A stretch of 64,000 nt of DNA, taken from Sulfitobacter guttiformis. Its GTDB lineage: Bacteria; Pseudomonadota; Alphaproteobacteria; Rhodobacterales; Rhodobacteraceae. How positions within the stretch are numbered: position 1 is the stretch's first letter; every line of letters starts with the position of its first letter. Positions 27,400-35,953 of the stretch are shown piece after piece. The stretch spans positions 620,001-684,000 of the forward strand of contig NZ_RAQK01000002.1 in assembly GCF_003610455.1 (NCBI RefSeq). The letters run 5' to 3'. Both the position numbers and the translations under genes were made by a program. A model generated the notes under the pieces. The model was not told the origin of the DNA, ran no database searches, and saw nothing but the letters and a program-made list of their open reading frames with translations.

Positions 27400-27933
27400 T
27401 CAAACCGGCGGACCTTTGCGGGTCATCAGCAAAACCGATTCACCCTCGGTCGTGACATGGCGCAAAGGCACATACCCCAGCGCAGTCGATATCCGCAGTG
27501 AGCTTTCGTTCTCGGGCGTAACCACACAAACAGTACGCCCCGCCACAACGCGGTCGAACCAATCATGAGCCGCCGCCGCAGCATCCATCCCGTAACCCTG
27601 CCCCTGAAACGCAGGGTCCAGCAACCACGCAGCCTCCGGATAGGGATCGAAATCATCGCCTAACCCCCTTGAGCCAAAGAAAAAGCCCGCTTGCCCCGCC
27701 ATTTCGGCATAGCCTCTGATCTGAACAGCCCATTGGCCAAATCCCGCAATCTGCCAGTGCCCGGCATTGCGCAAAAACGAATCCCAGCTGCGCGCGCGCG
27801 GCCACGGCTTGCCGCTGATGTGGCTCACGACCTCGGGATTGGCCCAGATCGCCGCATACCGCTCGAAATCCTCGCGCCGCATGCCCCGCAGGGTCACACG
27901 AGGAGTATTTATTGTCGGAATGTTGCGGGACAT
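27400..27933 (-). CDS. GNAT-family N-acetyltransferase (RimJ/RimL-like)
   Basis: 177 aa. TPRVTLRGMRREDFERYAAI at the N-terminus, the acetyl-CoA loop FQGQGYGMDAAAAAHDWF, and VTPENESSLRISTALGY are typical of the GNAT fold of the RimJ/RimL/YjcK kind. The substrate is unknown; such enzymes often modify protein N-termini or small amines. It is inserted between acpP and fabF on the same strand with gaps of about 190 and 270 bases, so it may be transcribed alone. Confidence 0.85.
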   Translation of the reverse strand: MSRNIPTINTPRVTLRGMRREDFERYAAIWANPEVVSHISGKPWPRARSWDSFLRNAGHWQIAGFGQWAVQIRGYAEMAGQAGFFFGSRGLGDDFDPYPEAAWLLDPAFQGQGYGMDAAAAAHDWFDRVVAGRTVCVVTPENESSLRISTALGYVPLRHVTTEGESVLLMTRKGPPV

Positions 27934-28049
27934 AGCACGTTTGACCTTAAGCTGGATCGGGACTGCAATCTTCGGCGCCTAAAGGCACCTGAGCGGCCAG
28001 AATGACGTCAGGAGGCAACCCGCCACAAGAACCAATTCCCTCAAGAATC

Positions 28050-28085
28050 AAAAACGGCGCCATTCCGCAAAGCGAGGCGCCGTTT
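28050..28085 (-). terminator. Terminator after acpP
   Basis: AAACGGCGCC (28052-28061) pairs with GGCGCCGTTT (28076-28085). On the minus strand the stem is followed by a T-run, 37 bases after the acpP stop. Confidence 0.88.
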
Positions 28086-28122
28086 AAGTATTTAACCGCT
28101 GGAAAATTCAGCGAAAGAGAGC

Positions 28123-28356
28123 TTAAGAAGCTTCTTTGATGAACTTGACCGCGTCGCCGAAGGTCTGGATGTTCTCCGCTGCGTCATCGGGGATCTCGAT
28201 GCCGAACTCTTCTTCGAATGCCATTACCAGCTCAACTGTGTCGAGGCTGTCTGCACCCAGATCATCAATAAAAGAAGCGTTTTCAACTACTTTGTCTTCT
28301 TCAACACCAAGGTGCTCGACAACGATCTTTTTAACGCGGTCTGCGACGTCGCTCAT
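28123..28356 (-). CDS. acpP: Acyl carrier protein
   Basis: 77 aa, strongly acidic. The phosphopantetheine site is S37 in [11 protein letters not shown]. The helix II-III region [13 protein letters not shown] is standard. It carries all acyl intermediates of type II fatty-acid synthesis. It lies 207 bases after fabG, so it probably has its own promoter, as usual for this highly expressed protein. Confidence 0.97.
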   Translation of the reverse strand: MSDVADRVKKIVVEHLGVEEDKVVENASFIDDLGADSLDTVELVMAFEEEFGIEIPDDAAENIQTFGDAVKFIKEAS

Positions 28357-28563
28357 ACTATTCGTCCTTACTCATTGGGCTTAACAGCCCCTTTTTGGGT
28401 ATCCGCCACCCCGCTACGCGAGAGGCCGACTGGTGCCCCTACACGGGGGCGGCTCGTTTCCCTTGTTTTCACAAGGCGCGGGTCACATGCAAGAACCCGC
28501 GTGGTAAATCTGCGCCTCCTTTAGCATATGGAGGTAGTTACGCAAATCATTTCACACATGTCG

Positions 28564-29301
28564 TTACAACATGGCCATACCGCCGTTCACATGCAAGGTG
28601 GCTCCGGTGACATACGCGGACTCGGTGCTGGCCAGATACACGACCGCGCTGGCGATCTCGTCGGGCGTGCCCATACGGCCTGCAGGTATCTGTCCCATAA
28701 TTCCAGATTTCTGCTCATCCGTGAGTTTGTCCGTCATCGCGGTGGCTATAAAACCCGGTGCAATGGCGTTCACGGTAATCCCGCGGCTCGCCACTTCGTA
28801 GGCGAGGCTTTTGCCCATACCGATCATCCCGGCCTTTGATGCGGCATAGTTTGCCTGCCCCGGGTTGCCTGTCGCGCCCACGATGCTTGTGATATTCACA
28901 ATCCGGCCCCAGCGGGCCTTCATCATGCCGCGCATCACCCCTTTGCACAGCTGGAAAGTCGCCGTGAGGTTCACATCCAGCACCGACTGCCACTCATCGT
29001 CAGACATGCGCATAAACAGATTATCGCGGGTGATCCCTGCGTTGTTGACCAAAATATCCACCGATCCCATGGCATCCGTTGCCTGCTTTGGCAATGCCTT
29101 CACGGCGTCCATGTCGCTCAGGTTACAAGGCAGGACATGCGCGCGGCTGCCAAGCTCTGCGGCTAGCGCCTCCAGCGGCTCTACTCTTGTACCCGAAAGA
29201 CCGACTGTGGCGCCCTGTGCATGCAATGCCCGTGCAATATCTGCGCCAATACCGCCCGATGCCCCGGTTACCAGCGCGTTTTTACCCGTTAAATCAAACA
29301 T
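28564..29301 (-). CDS. fabG: 3-oxoacyl-[acyl-carrier-protein] reductase
   Basis: 245 aa. NADPH-dependent short-chain dehydrogenase that reduces 3-oxoacyl-ACP. The Rossmann motif is VTGASGGIGADIA, the structural NNAG is present, and the Ser-Tyr-Lys triad is in NITSIVGATGN and NYAASKAGM. AAGGGG precedes the ATG. It follows the lipoprotein gene by 13 bases in the fabD-lipoprotein-fabG operon. Confidence 0.96.
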   Translation of the reverse strand: MFDLTGKNALVTGASGGIGADIARALHAQGATVGLSGTRVEPLEALAAELGSRAHVLPCNLSDMDAVKALPKQATDAMGSVDILVNNAGITRDNLFMRMSDDEWQSVLDVNLTATFQLCKGVMRGMMKARWGRIVNITSIVGATGNPGQANYAASKAGMIGMGKSLAYEVASRGITVNAIAPGFIATAMTDKLTDEQKSGIMGQIPAGRMGTPDEIASAVVYLASTESAYVTGATLHVNGGMAML

Positions 29302-29314
29302 ATAAATCCCCTTC

Positions 29315-29875
29315 TTATTCCAGTCGAATGATGGGCTCCGTCAGCAGCCCATAGCGCTCGATCTCTGTCTGTGTCAGCAGATGTATCCCGCCTGCGGGTG
29401 CCGCACGCAAGGCAAACTCGTAAAATGCATCGCTGCCAAGCATCTGCGCCAGATACAAGCGCCGCGCATAACTCGCTGCGCCGCCCACACCAATCTCGGC
29501 CTCTGCCACCATGCGCCGCGCGGCACCCGCTATAAACAAATCGACAGAAGCACCTGCAAGAACGCTATCGCTCTGCACTTCCGTCGCAAGGCCGCGTGTA
29601 CGTATGTCGTATCCCATCTCTCGCACCGCATCGCTGTCATGCGCCGCCTGCATCTCTTGAAACACCAGTGTGCTGACTTGCGGATTTTGCGCCAACACAG
29701 CGTTAAGGGCTGCAGGCGTACGCCCGATTACCCTGCCCCGCATCAACATTCGTTCATTGACGACATAAAACAACAGGCCCTGACGCACGCTTGTCACCCT
29801 GTCGCCCACTCCGCAGCCTGACAGCATCGCAGCCGCGCCGGTTATAAGTGCGCGTCTGCTTATTTCAACTTTCAA
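29315..29875 (-). CDS. Lipoprotein with a degenerate ClpP/crotonase-like fold
   Basis: 186 aa from a TTG start that overlaps the fabD stop. A lipoprotein signal (RRALITGAAAMLSGC) places the mature protein at the membrane. The body resembles COG3904-type periplasmic proteins: GRTPAALNAVLAQNP-QVSTLVFQEM (strand-turn-helix), TRGLATEVQSDSVLAGASVDLFIAGAARR, then an IGVGG segment. The usual Cys-Ala-Ser-Ala-Cys and His positions look changed, so catalysis is doubtful. The family call is inference from pattern. The gene is locked between fabD and fabG. Confidence 0.65.
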   Translation of the reverse strand: MKVEISRRALITGAAAMLSGCGVGDRVTSVRQGLLFYVVNERMLMRGRVIGRTPAALNAVLAQNPQVSTLVFQEMQAAHDSDAVREMGYDIRTRGLATEVQSDSVLAGASVDLFIAGAARRMVAEAEIGVGGAASYARRLYLAQMLGSDAFYEFALRAAPAGGIHLLTQTEIERYGLLTEPIIRLE

Positions 29876-30797
29876 CAGCCGCTTTCACATCCGCCGCCGC
29901 ACCCACATTGCGCAGTACCGCGTCCTTCTGGATGCGGCGGATCATCCCCGACAGCGCTTTTCCCGCGCCAATCTCCCAGTATTCCGTCACACCGTTGGCT
30001 GCCATCCACTCCACCGAGGAGCGCCATCGCACGCGGCCAGTCACCTGATCCACCAGCAAACCCGCAATCGGGGCGGCATTGTTAACGCTCTCGGCCAAAA
30101 CATTCGCCACCAGAGGCACCACAGGCTCGCTCATAGCGATCTCGGCTAAGGCCTTCGCCATCTCGTCTGCCGCAGGCTGCATCAACGCACAATGAAACGG
30201 AGCCGACACCGGGAGAGGCAGCGCGCGCTTGGCCCCGGCGCCCTTGGCCATTTCAATTGCACGCTCCACCGCAGCCTTGCTGCCGGAAATCACATTTTGC
30301 GTCGGGTCATTCTCGTTCGCAAGTTGGCAAACATCGCCCTGCGCAGCATCAGCAGCCAGCTTTGCTACATCGTCGGCAGACAGTCCCAGAATTGCGGCCA
30401 TCGCACCCTCACCGGCTGGAACCGCTTTTTGCATGGCACGGCCCCTGATCTGCAACAGACGCGCAGTATCTGCCAGCGTGAACACGCCCGCCGCACAGAG
30501 CGCGGAATATTCGCCCAGACTGTGACCCGCGACAAACGACGCCCGCGTGACATCAATACCCTCGGCCTCCAGAGCGCGCATCGCTGCCATGGATGTGGCC
30601 ATCAATGCAGGCTGCGCATTCTCGGTCAGGGTCAGTGTTTCAATATCGCCCTCCCAGATCAGCGCACTCAGCTTTTGCCCGAGGGCGTCATCCACCTCGT
30701 CGAACACGGCACGGGCCGCCGGATAGGCTTGTGCCAGATCATAGCCCATCCCGATGGTTTGTGCGCCTTGACCGGGGAATACGAATGCTGTGCTCAT
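29865..30797 (-). CDS. fabD: Malonyl-CoA:ACP transacylase
   Basis: 310 aa from ATG at 30797 (MSTAFVFPGQGAQTIG), the normal family start. The open frame runs 166 codons further upstream and collides with the divergent gene at 30948, so it is not coding there. The catalytic Ser lies in GHSLGEYSALCAAG, and the active-site His region is LPVSAPFHCALMQPA. It loads malonyl groups onto ACP. First gene of fabD-lipoprotein-fabG. Confidence 0.96.
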   Translation of the reverse strand: MSTAFVFPGQGAQTIGMGYDLAQAYPAARAVFDEVDDALGQKLSALIWEGDIETLTLTENAQPALMATSMAAMRALEAEGIDVTRASFVAGHSLGEYSALCAAGVFTLADTARLLQIRGRAMQKAVPAGEGAMAAILGLSADDVAKLAADAAQGDVCQLANENDPTQNVISGSKAAVERAIEMAKGAGAKRALPLPVSAPFHCALMQPAADEMAKALAEIAMSEPVVPLVANVLAESVNNAAPIAGLLVDQVTGRVRWRSSVEWMAANGVTEYWEIGAGKALSGMIRRIQKDAVLRNVGAAADVKAAVES

Positions 30798-30947
30798 GTT
30801 TTGTGCCTTTACCTTAATATTGGTCTCAAGTTTTAGCGAAGCGCGTCCCTTCTCACAAGAGCGCACAACGCCTGTGCCCAAACTCCCATTGGCCCGCTTT
30901 ACGCATTCCCATATGAACATCTCAACCAAACCCGTCAGGAGCATAAG

Positions 30948-32150
30948 ATGCCGGTTTCCAATACCACAACACGCTATGGCAGCATTACCCGCAGCTTTCA
31001 CTGGCTCACCGCCCTGCTTGTGATGACGTTGATCCCCGTCGCTCTCATTGCCGAGGATTTGCCCTATGACACCTCCGCGCAGCTTGCGCAGAAGGCGTGG
31101 CTGTTCTCGCTGCACAAAACTCTTGGCGTTACTGTGTTTTTCGTGGCGCTTTTGCGCATTCTTTGGGCGCTCTCCCAGCCCAAGCCCGCATCCCTGCACC
31201 CTGAGCGGCGTATCGAGAACTTTCTGGCCGAAACCGCGCATTGGCTGCTTTATGGCTCGCTTGTGCTGGCACCGCTGTCGGGCTGGATCCATCACGCTGC
31301 TACATCAGGGTTCGCGCCGATCTGGTGGCCGCTGGGACAGTCCCTGCCCATGGTGCCAAAATCCGAAGGTGTCGCGGCATTTTTCGGCGGGCTTCACTGG
31401 GTGTTCGGAAAGGTGATGATCGTGTCACTCCTGCTGCACATTGCAGGCGCGCTCAAGCACCACTTTATAGATAAGGACGCCACCCTGCGCCGGATAATCA
31501 CCGGCGCGCCCGAGCTTGCAAATTTGCCCGCAACGCGCCACGCCCGCACCCCACTGGTCGCCGCGCTTGCCATCTGGGCCGCTGTTCTGGCAGGCGGGAA
31601 CCTGATTGGCGTCTACACGGCGGATGAGGGTGCACAAGCCGCGACTCTTGCCGATGTCGCGTCCGACTGGACCGTGCAGGAAGGCAGCATAGCTATTGCG
31701 GTGACGCAGTTCGGCTCGACCGTCGAGGGCAGTTTTGCCGACTGGACCGCCGACATCAGTTTCGATCCAACCATAAGCGTAGGTCCCTCGGGCACGGTCG
31801 AAGTGGTCATCGCCATCGGGTCCCTCACGCTCGGCTCGGTTACGGGTCAGGCGATGGGCCCCGACTTTTTTGATGCGACACAGTTCGAGACAGCAACTTT
31901 TGCCGCCGACATTACAACCATGATTGACGGATATGTGGCAGAAGGCACCCTCACCGTAAAAGGTGTCACTCTACCGGTACGCCTGCCGTTCCGCCTGTCC
32001 GTAAACGGTGATGCGGCCGAGATGTCCGCGCAGCTTCAACTGAATCGCCTCGATTTCGGTGTGGGGACGAACATGCCAGATGAGAGTTCGTTGGCATTTG
32101 CTGTGGACGTAGCAGTTGCCTTGACGGCGACACGCGCAAATTCCCAATAG
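30948..32150 (+). CDS. Cytochrome b561-YceI fusion protein
   Basis: 400 aa. The N-terminal part (about 1-180) is a di-haem b561-type cytochrome with membrane helices and haem-ligand histidines in ITRSFHWLTA, LFSLHKTLGV, TAHWLLYG, WIHHAAT and LLLHIAGALKHH. A further helix (about 200-220, AALAIWAAVLAGG) leads to a YceI domain (about 230-400; FGSTVEGSFADWTADI, FETATFAADI, GTLTVKGVTLPV) facing the periplasm. YceI domains bind long polyisoprenoid or ubiquinone-like lipids, so the fusion may handle quinone electrons. A separate YceI gene faces it. AGGAG precedes the ATG. Confidence 0.9.
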   Translation: MPVSNTTTRYGSITRSFHWLTALLVMTLIPVALIAEDLPYDTSAQLAQKAWLFSLHKTLGVTVFFVALLRILWALSQPKPASLHPERRIENFLAETAHWLLYGSLVLAPLSGWIHHAATSGFAPIWWPLGQSLPMVPKSEGVAAFFGGLHWVFGKVMIVSLLLHIAGALKHHFIDKDATLRRIITGAPELANLPATRHARTPLVAALAIWAAVLAGGNLIGVYTADEGAQAATLADVASDWTVQEGSIAIAVTQFGSTVEGSFADWTADISFDPTISVGPSGTVEVVIAIGSLTLGSVTGQAMGPDFFDATQFETATFAADITTMIDGYVAEGTLTVKGVTLPVRLPFRLSVNGDAAEMSAQLQLNRLDFGVGTNMPDESSLAFAVDVAVALTATRANSQ

Positions 32151-32181
32151 CTTCAAGACACATTACCGCACCTGCATAAAA

Positions 32182-32217
32182 AAAGGGCCGCAGAATATGG
32201 AAATTCTGCGGCCCTTT
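32182..32217. terminator. Bidirectional terminator between two YceI-containing genes
   Basis: A 15-bp perfect stem starting AAAGGGCCGCAG (32182-32196 against 32203-32217) has a 6-base loop and A/T-rich flanks. It serves both convergent genes. Confidence 0.92.
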
Positions 32218-32235
32218 GATTCGGTGGTGTCAGGC

Positions 32236-32805
32236 TTATTCGGCCTTCATCGCCTCAAGTGAAATCATCACTGAAATTTCGTCACCAACAAACGGCGCAA
32301 ACTGGTCCACACCAAAGTCGGAGCGTAGCAGCGTTGTCGTTGCGTTAAATCCGGCCCATGGCTTGTTTGCCATCGGGTGCTCGGAGGCCTGATTGAGGTT
32401 TGCGGCCAGAACGACAGATTTGGTGATGTCGTTCATTGTCAGGTCGCCAGTGATGTTGGCAGTGTTGTCGCCCGTTACTTCGATCGAGGTCGAAGTGAAG
32501 GTGATCATATCTTCATCGGTAGCACCGAAGAAATCATCAGACATGAAATGCTCGTCACGGGCTTCCCAGCCGGTGAACATTGATTTCGTCGGCATCGACA
32601 CGCTCACTGTGGAATTGGCAGGGTCTTCCTGATCAAACATGATCTCGCCCTCAAACCCCGAAAACATGCCGTGAGTTGTCGAAAAACCAAGGTGATTGTA
32701 GGAAAACAGCACTTGGCTGTGGCTGGCATCAAGTACATATTTTTCTGCGGCCATTGCGCCTGTGGCGGCGGCGGACAGCAAAGCGGCAAGAACAAGGGAT
32801 TTCAT
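32236..32805 (-). CDS. Periplasmic YceI-family lipid-binding protein
   Basis: 189 aa from ATG at 32805 (MKSLVLAALLSAAATGAMAA is a signal peptide; GGAG lies nine bases ahead). The longer frame is upstream sequence. The body shows YceI features: YVLDASHSQVLFSYNHLGFS, FTGWEARDEHFMSDDFF, ITFTSTSIE, NITGDLTMNDITKSV and FGVDQFAPFVGDEISV. The eight-stranded lipocalin-like barrel binds polyprenyl-quinone type lipids. It is convergent with a b561-YceI fusion, suggesting a shared quinone-linked role. Confidence 0.93.
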   Translation of the reverse strand: MKSLVLAALLSAAATGAMAAEKYVLDASHSQVLFSYNHLGFSTTHGMFSGFEGEIMFDQEDPANSTVSVSMPTKSMFTGWEARDEHFMSDDFFGATDEDMITFTSTSIEVTGDNTANITGDLTMNDITKSVVLAANLNQASEHPMANKPWAGFNATTTLLRSDFGVDQFAPFVGDEISVMISLEAMKAE

Positions 32806-32958
32806 TTGTGATGTCTCCGGTTGGTTTGAATATGCTCCTTTAATCGTGGTAAAATGCAAAAATCTCAATCCCGTAGTATTAAACACGTTCTGCGCGCTAG
32901 CGAACCAACACGGCATCAGCACGCGCTCTTAGCGCACAGAACTTTTACAAGTGTGCGC

Positions 32959-33456
32959 TTAAACGAGCTTTCCCGCACTGCGCAGCGTGGACAGAAGGTT
33001 GGCGTGGGTCGCTGCATGGGTGAGCGTGAAATCTGCCATCAGACGGTTACCTTTGGACCAAAACACAATGTTTCGACCCCGCACATCTACCTTCTCCAGA
33101 TCGGAAAAGGCGCAGCGCTCGATCACAAGACGCGGGCGCGTGCTGTCGGTGCGGACAACGCGGACCTCCAGATTGGCGATATCCACCTCCACACTCGGGG
33201 GGATTGGCGGCGCGCTTTGTTGCCAAAGGGCTGCGCAGATGAACACAGCCATGAAGCACAGCCCTAGCTTGAACAACATGACGTCGCTTTCCCAAGAGGC
33301 GCCTGGCGCAAACCACACCAGCAGCGCCACCAGCCCGAACGAAACCGCACCGACTTTACAGACCATCCGCATTACGAGCCGCGATCCATTCAGCATATAG
33401 GTAATTGCGGAGCTTGGCGTATGCGGCTCAAGGCTGTGATCTGCGGTCATTGTCAT
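32959..33456 (-). CDS. Hypothetical membrane protein with two TM segments
   Basis: 165 aa. Two hydrophobic helices (about 31-50, KVGAVSFGLVALLVWFA; about 60-80, MLFKLGLCFMAVFICAALW) precede a soluble C-terminal half with alternating beta strands (SVEVDIANLEVRVVRTD, FSDLEKVDVRGRNIVFW). The layout recalls small two-TM proteins with a PH-like tail, but no family was recognised. It is transcribed alone and divergent from rpsF. Confidence 0.65.
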   Translation of the reverse strand: MTMTADHSLEPHTPSSAITYMLNGSRLVMRMVCKVGAVSFGLVALLVWFAPGASWESDVMLFKLGLCFMAVFICAALWQQSAPPIPPSVEVDIANLEVRVVRTDSTRPRLVIERCAFSDLEKVDVRGRNIVFWSKGNRLMADFTLTHAATHANLLSTLRSAGKLV

Positions 33457-33732
33457 CGATAAGCCCTTTGTTTGCTTCCCCCATTGGCCTAACCGTTAAA
33501 TCGGGCCAAAGAGAGGCGCCTAAAGGGCATGCACAGGACCGCCAACCGCCTCCGGCAACACACGCACGCCACAGAGTGCTCGCCCCTTGTTATGAGCGCT
33601 TGTGCCAACGGAAAAACGGTGTATGTAGGCCACACTTTTGCACAACGGTTTAACCGCGCAGACTCTCGTGACGGGGCGGCAAAGGATACATGCCCCGGCT
33701 ATGAAATGCGCCTTGATATAAGTGGAGCACAC

Positions 33733-34086
33733 ATGCCGCTATATGAGCATGTAATGATCGCACGCCAAGACTTGTCCAATACACAAGCTGAAGGCCTGAT
33801 CGAACATTTCGGTACCGTCCTGTCCGACAACGGCGGGAAACTCGTTGATAGCGAGTATTGGGGCGTCAAAACGATGGCCTATAAAATCAACAAGAACCGC
33901 AAGGGCCACTATGCCTTCCTGCGCTCCGATGCACCGGCAGCTGCCGTGCAAGAGATGGAACGCCTGATGCGCCTGCATGACGATGTCATGCGCGTTCTGA
34001 CCATCAAGATGGATGAGCACAAAGAGCTGCCTTCCGTTCAGATGCAAAAACGTGACGAGCGCCCCGAGCGCCGTGAACGTCGCTGA
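33733..34086 (+). CDS. rpsF: 30S ribosomal protein S6
   Basis: 117 aa from ATG at 33733 (MPLYEHVMIARQDLS), with GTGGAG in front. The frame extends 68 codons upstream without ribosomal character. S6 signatures are YWGVKTMAYKINKNRKGHYAF and the basic C-terminus ERPERRERR. First gene of rpsF-rpsR-rplI. The 276-base gap before it should carry the promoter; I saw no certain elements. Confidence 0.96.
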   Translation: MPLYEHVMIARQDLSNTQAEGLIEHFGTVLSDNGGKLVDSEYWGVKTMAYKINKNRKGHYAFLRSDAPAAAVQEMERLMRLHDDVMRVLTIKMDEHKELPSVQMQKRDERPERRERR

Positions 34087-34114
34087 TTTTAGCTGGTTGA
34101 AAGGACACTAACCC

Positions 34115-34342
34115 ATGGCTACGAAACCATTTTTCCGCCGCCGCAAAGTCTGCCCCTTCTCGGGCGACAACGCACCGGCGATCGACTACAAAGACACACG
34201 TCTGCTTCAGCGCTACATTTCCGAGCGTGGCAAGATCGTGCCGTCCCGTATCACCGCAGTATCCGCGAAAAAGCAGCGTGAATTGGCCCGTGCCATTAAA
34301 CGCGCCCGCTTCCTCGCCCTGCTGCCCTACGCAGTGAAATAA
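34115..34342 (+). CDS. rpsR: 30S ribosomal protein S18
   Basis: 75 aa. [22 protein letters not shown], the [19 protein letters not shown] segment and [19 protein letters not shown] are the standard S18 sequence. S18 binds S6 in the 30S platform, matching its place 28 bases after rpsF. Confidence 0.97.
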   Translation: MATKPFFRRRKVCPFSGDNAPAIDYKDTRLLQRYISERGKIVPSRITAVSAKKQRELARAIKRARFLALLPYAVK

Positions 34343-34354
34343 GGAGTAGAGATT

Positions 34355-34975
34355 ATGCATGTTATCCTTCTCCAGCGTGTTGCTAAACTTGGCCAGATGG
34401 GCGACGTCGTTGACGTCAAACCGGGCTTTGCGCGCAACTACCTGCTGCCTCAGCAAAAAGCGCTGACCGCTTCCAAAGCGAATATCGCTGCTTTCGAGGG
34501 TCAAAAAGCCCAACTCGAAGTCCAGAACCTCGAGACCAAGAAAGAAGCCGAAGACATGGCTGCCAAGCTTAACGGCCAGCAGTTTGTCGTGATTCGCTCT
34601 GCATCCGATTCAGGCGCGCTTTATGGCTCCGTCACCACACGCGACGCATCCGAGGCAGCAACTGCCGAAGGCTTCTCTGTGGACCGCAAGCAGGTCGTTC
34701 TGCTGGCCCCGATCAAATATCTTGGCATCCACGAGGTACAGATCATTCTGCACCCCGAGGTCGAAGCAACGATCGAGCTGAACGTTGCGCGCTCTCCTGA
34801 AGAGGCCGAACTGCAAGCTGCCGGTAAATCCATTCAAGAACTGGCTGCGGAAGAAGAAGCCGCAGCAGAGTTCGAGATTTCCGAGCTGTTTGACGATCTT
34901 GGCTCTGCCGCGTCCGACGATGACGATGCAGAAGCGCCCCGCGCAAAAGCATCCGACGAGAACGAAGACAACTAA
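34355..34975 (+). CDS. rplI: 50S ribosomal protein L9 with long acidic tail
   Basis: 206 aa. The N-terminal rRNA-binding domain ([36 protein letters not shown]), the long helix and the C-terminal domain are normal. Family members are mostly near 150 aa; here about 45 extra residues form an acidic tail rich in Glu and Asp ([18 protein letters not shown], then SDDDDAEAP). Such tails occur in related Rhodobacteraceae, and their role is not known to me. AAGGAG precedes the ATG. Confidence 0.96.
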   Translation: MHVILLQRVAKLGQMGDVVDVKPGFARNYLLPQQKALTASKANIAAFEGQKAQLEVQNLETKKEAEDMAAKLNGQQFVVIRSASDSGALYGSVTTRDASEAATAEGFSVDRKQVVLLAPIKYLGIHEVQIILHPEVEATIELNVARSPEEAELQAAGKSIQELAAEEEAAAEFEISELFDDLGSAASDDDDAEAPRAKASDENEDN

Positions 34976-35002
34976 GTCTTACGCTCCTCTTTCAAAAATG
35001 AG

Positions 35003-35031
35003 ACGCCGCGCAATCCATTGTGCGGCGTTTT
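35003..35031 (+). terminator. Terminator after the rpsF-rpsR-rplI operon
   Basis: ACGCCGC (35003-35009) pairs with GCGGCGT (35022-35028), with further pairing into the loop, followed by TTTT. It lies 27 bases after the rplI stop. Confidence 0.8.
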
Positions 35032-35358
35032 GCATTGGCCGAATGATCCTCAAGCGCGACAATGCGCAGATCGAAATCGCATAATGTCCGCCCTTCGCTG
35101 CAGCAAATCTTCCAGTTTACTCTACCCCTGCCCCAAGCCGCCGAGACATTAAGCTTGGACGCGTGGCGCATTAGATCAAAATTACGATTCGGTCGCCCCA
35201 AATCTGCGCGTAAATTGTTCCCCCTGCCTATGACTGGCAAACAAACGCCTAAAGCGGAATATCTGGGCGGAAGGGCGCCAGCCTCGTTTCTCCTGTTCTT
35301 GCCAAAGATGACCAGAAAAAATTACGTAGCGGCAGGTTAACAATCACGGATTCCCTAA
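35032..35358. other. 327-base region with no recognised gene
   Basis: A forward frame from 35062 to 35340 has no ribosome site and encodes a low-complexity basic peptide, so it is not called. No hairpin, repeat or tRNA was seen. It presumably holds the promoter of the transglycosylase gene that starts at 35359. Confidence 0.5.
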
Positions 35359-35853
35359 ATGTCTGCCATCTGCCGCCGCGCTTTCCTGCTAACAGGTCTT
35401 GCCGCGCTTTCTGCCTGCGCCACGCAACGCTCCGAAGCATCATCCATCAACGCTGCCAATCTGAGAACAGACAGTATTCCCCTACATCCCAACGAGACAA
35501 TGCAGCTACGTGCATCGATCAATGAATGGGCAGACCACTACGAGGTTCCCCGCACCCTTGTGCACCGCCTTGCCATCCGCGAGAGCACTCACAATCCCGC
35601 TGCCCGCAACGGCCCCTATTACGGGCTCCTCCAGATCCTCCCCGAAACGGCCCGTGGTATGGGGTTTAAGGGCGCTCCACAGGACCTGTTGAATGCCGAC
35701 ACCAATTTGAAATATGCAGTACGCTACTTGCGCGGCGCATGGCTCTTGTCGGGGGGCGACCAGAACACCGCCGTGAAATGGTATTCCAGCGGCTATTATT
35801 ACGAAGCAAAACGACGCGGTATGCTGGTCGAGACCGGTCTCCGATCCGGCTGA
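35359..35853 (+). CDS. Lipoprotein lytic transglycosylase (SLT domain)
   Basis: 164 aa. The N-terminus RRAFLLTGLAALSAC is a lipoprotein signal. The SLT core shows the catalytic Glu (E75) in LAIRESTHNPAARNG, then YYGLLQILPETARGMGF and LLNADTNLKYAVRYL. It cleaves murein glycan strands, forming anhydro-muropeptides. It is short for the class, one bare lysozyme-like domain, as seen in small EmtA/VirB1-like enzymes. Confidence 0.93.
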   Translation: MSAICRRAFLLTGLAALSACATQRSEASSINAANLRTDSIPLHPNETMQLRASINEWADHYEVPRTLVHRLAIRESTHNPAARNGPYYGLLQILPETARGMGFKGAPQDLLNADTNLKYAVRYLRGAWLLSGGDQNTAVKWYSSGYYYEAKRRGMLVETGLRSG

Positions 35854-35912
35854 CGTAACAACACGCGTTGCGACGGACGCGCAAATTGCCGCATCTTCTA
35901 GTGCGGGCGCGC

Positions 35913-35950
35913 GGGCTCCCCATATGTCTTAGGCATAACAACAGGAGCCC
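35913..35950 (+). promoter_or_regulatory. Possible RNA hairpin covering the AOX ribosome-binding site
   Basis: GGGCTCC (35913-35919) is complementary to GGAGCCC (35944-35950), which contains the Shine-Dalgarno GGAG of the oxidase gene. Inside the 24-base loop, TATG and CATA can pair as well. If the transcript begins upstream of 35913, translation could be gated by opening of this stem. The transcription start is unknown. Confidence 0.4.
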
Positions 35951-35953
35951 GAA

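Noticed and set aside
29865..31295. fabD as a 476-residue protein
   Set aside because: The upstream 166 codons have no homology, cross a divergent promoter region and precede the canonical MSTAFVFPGQG start.
35062..35340. Forward frame of 92 codons before the lytic transglycosylase
   Set aside because: No ribosome site, basic low-complexity sequence, and adjacent to a terminator; more likely non-coding.
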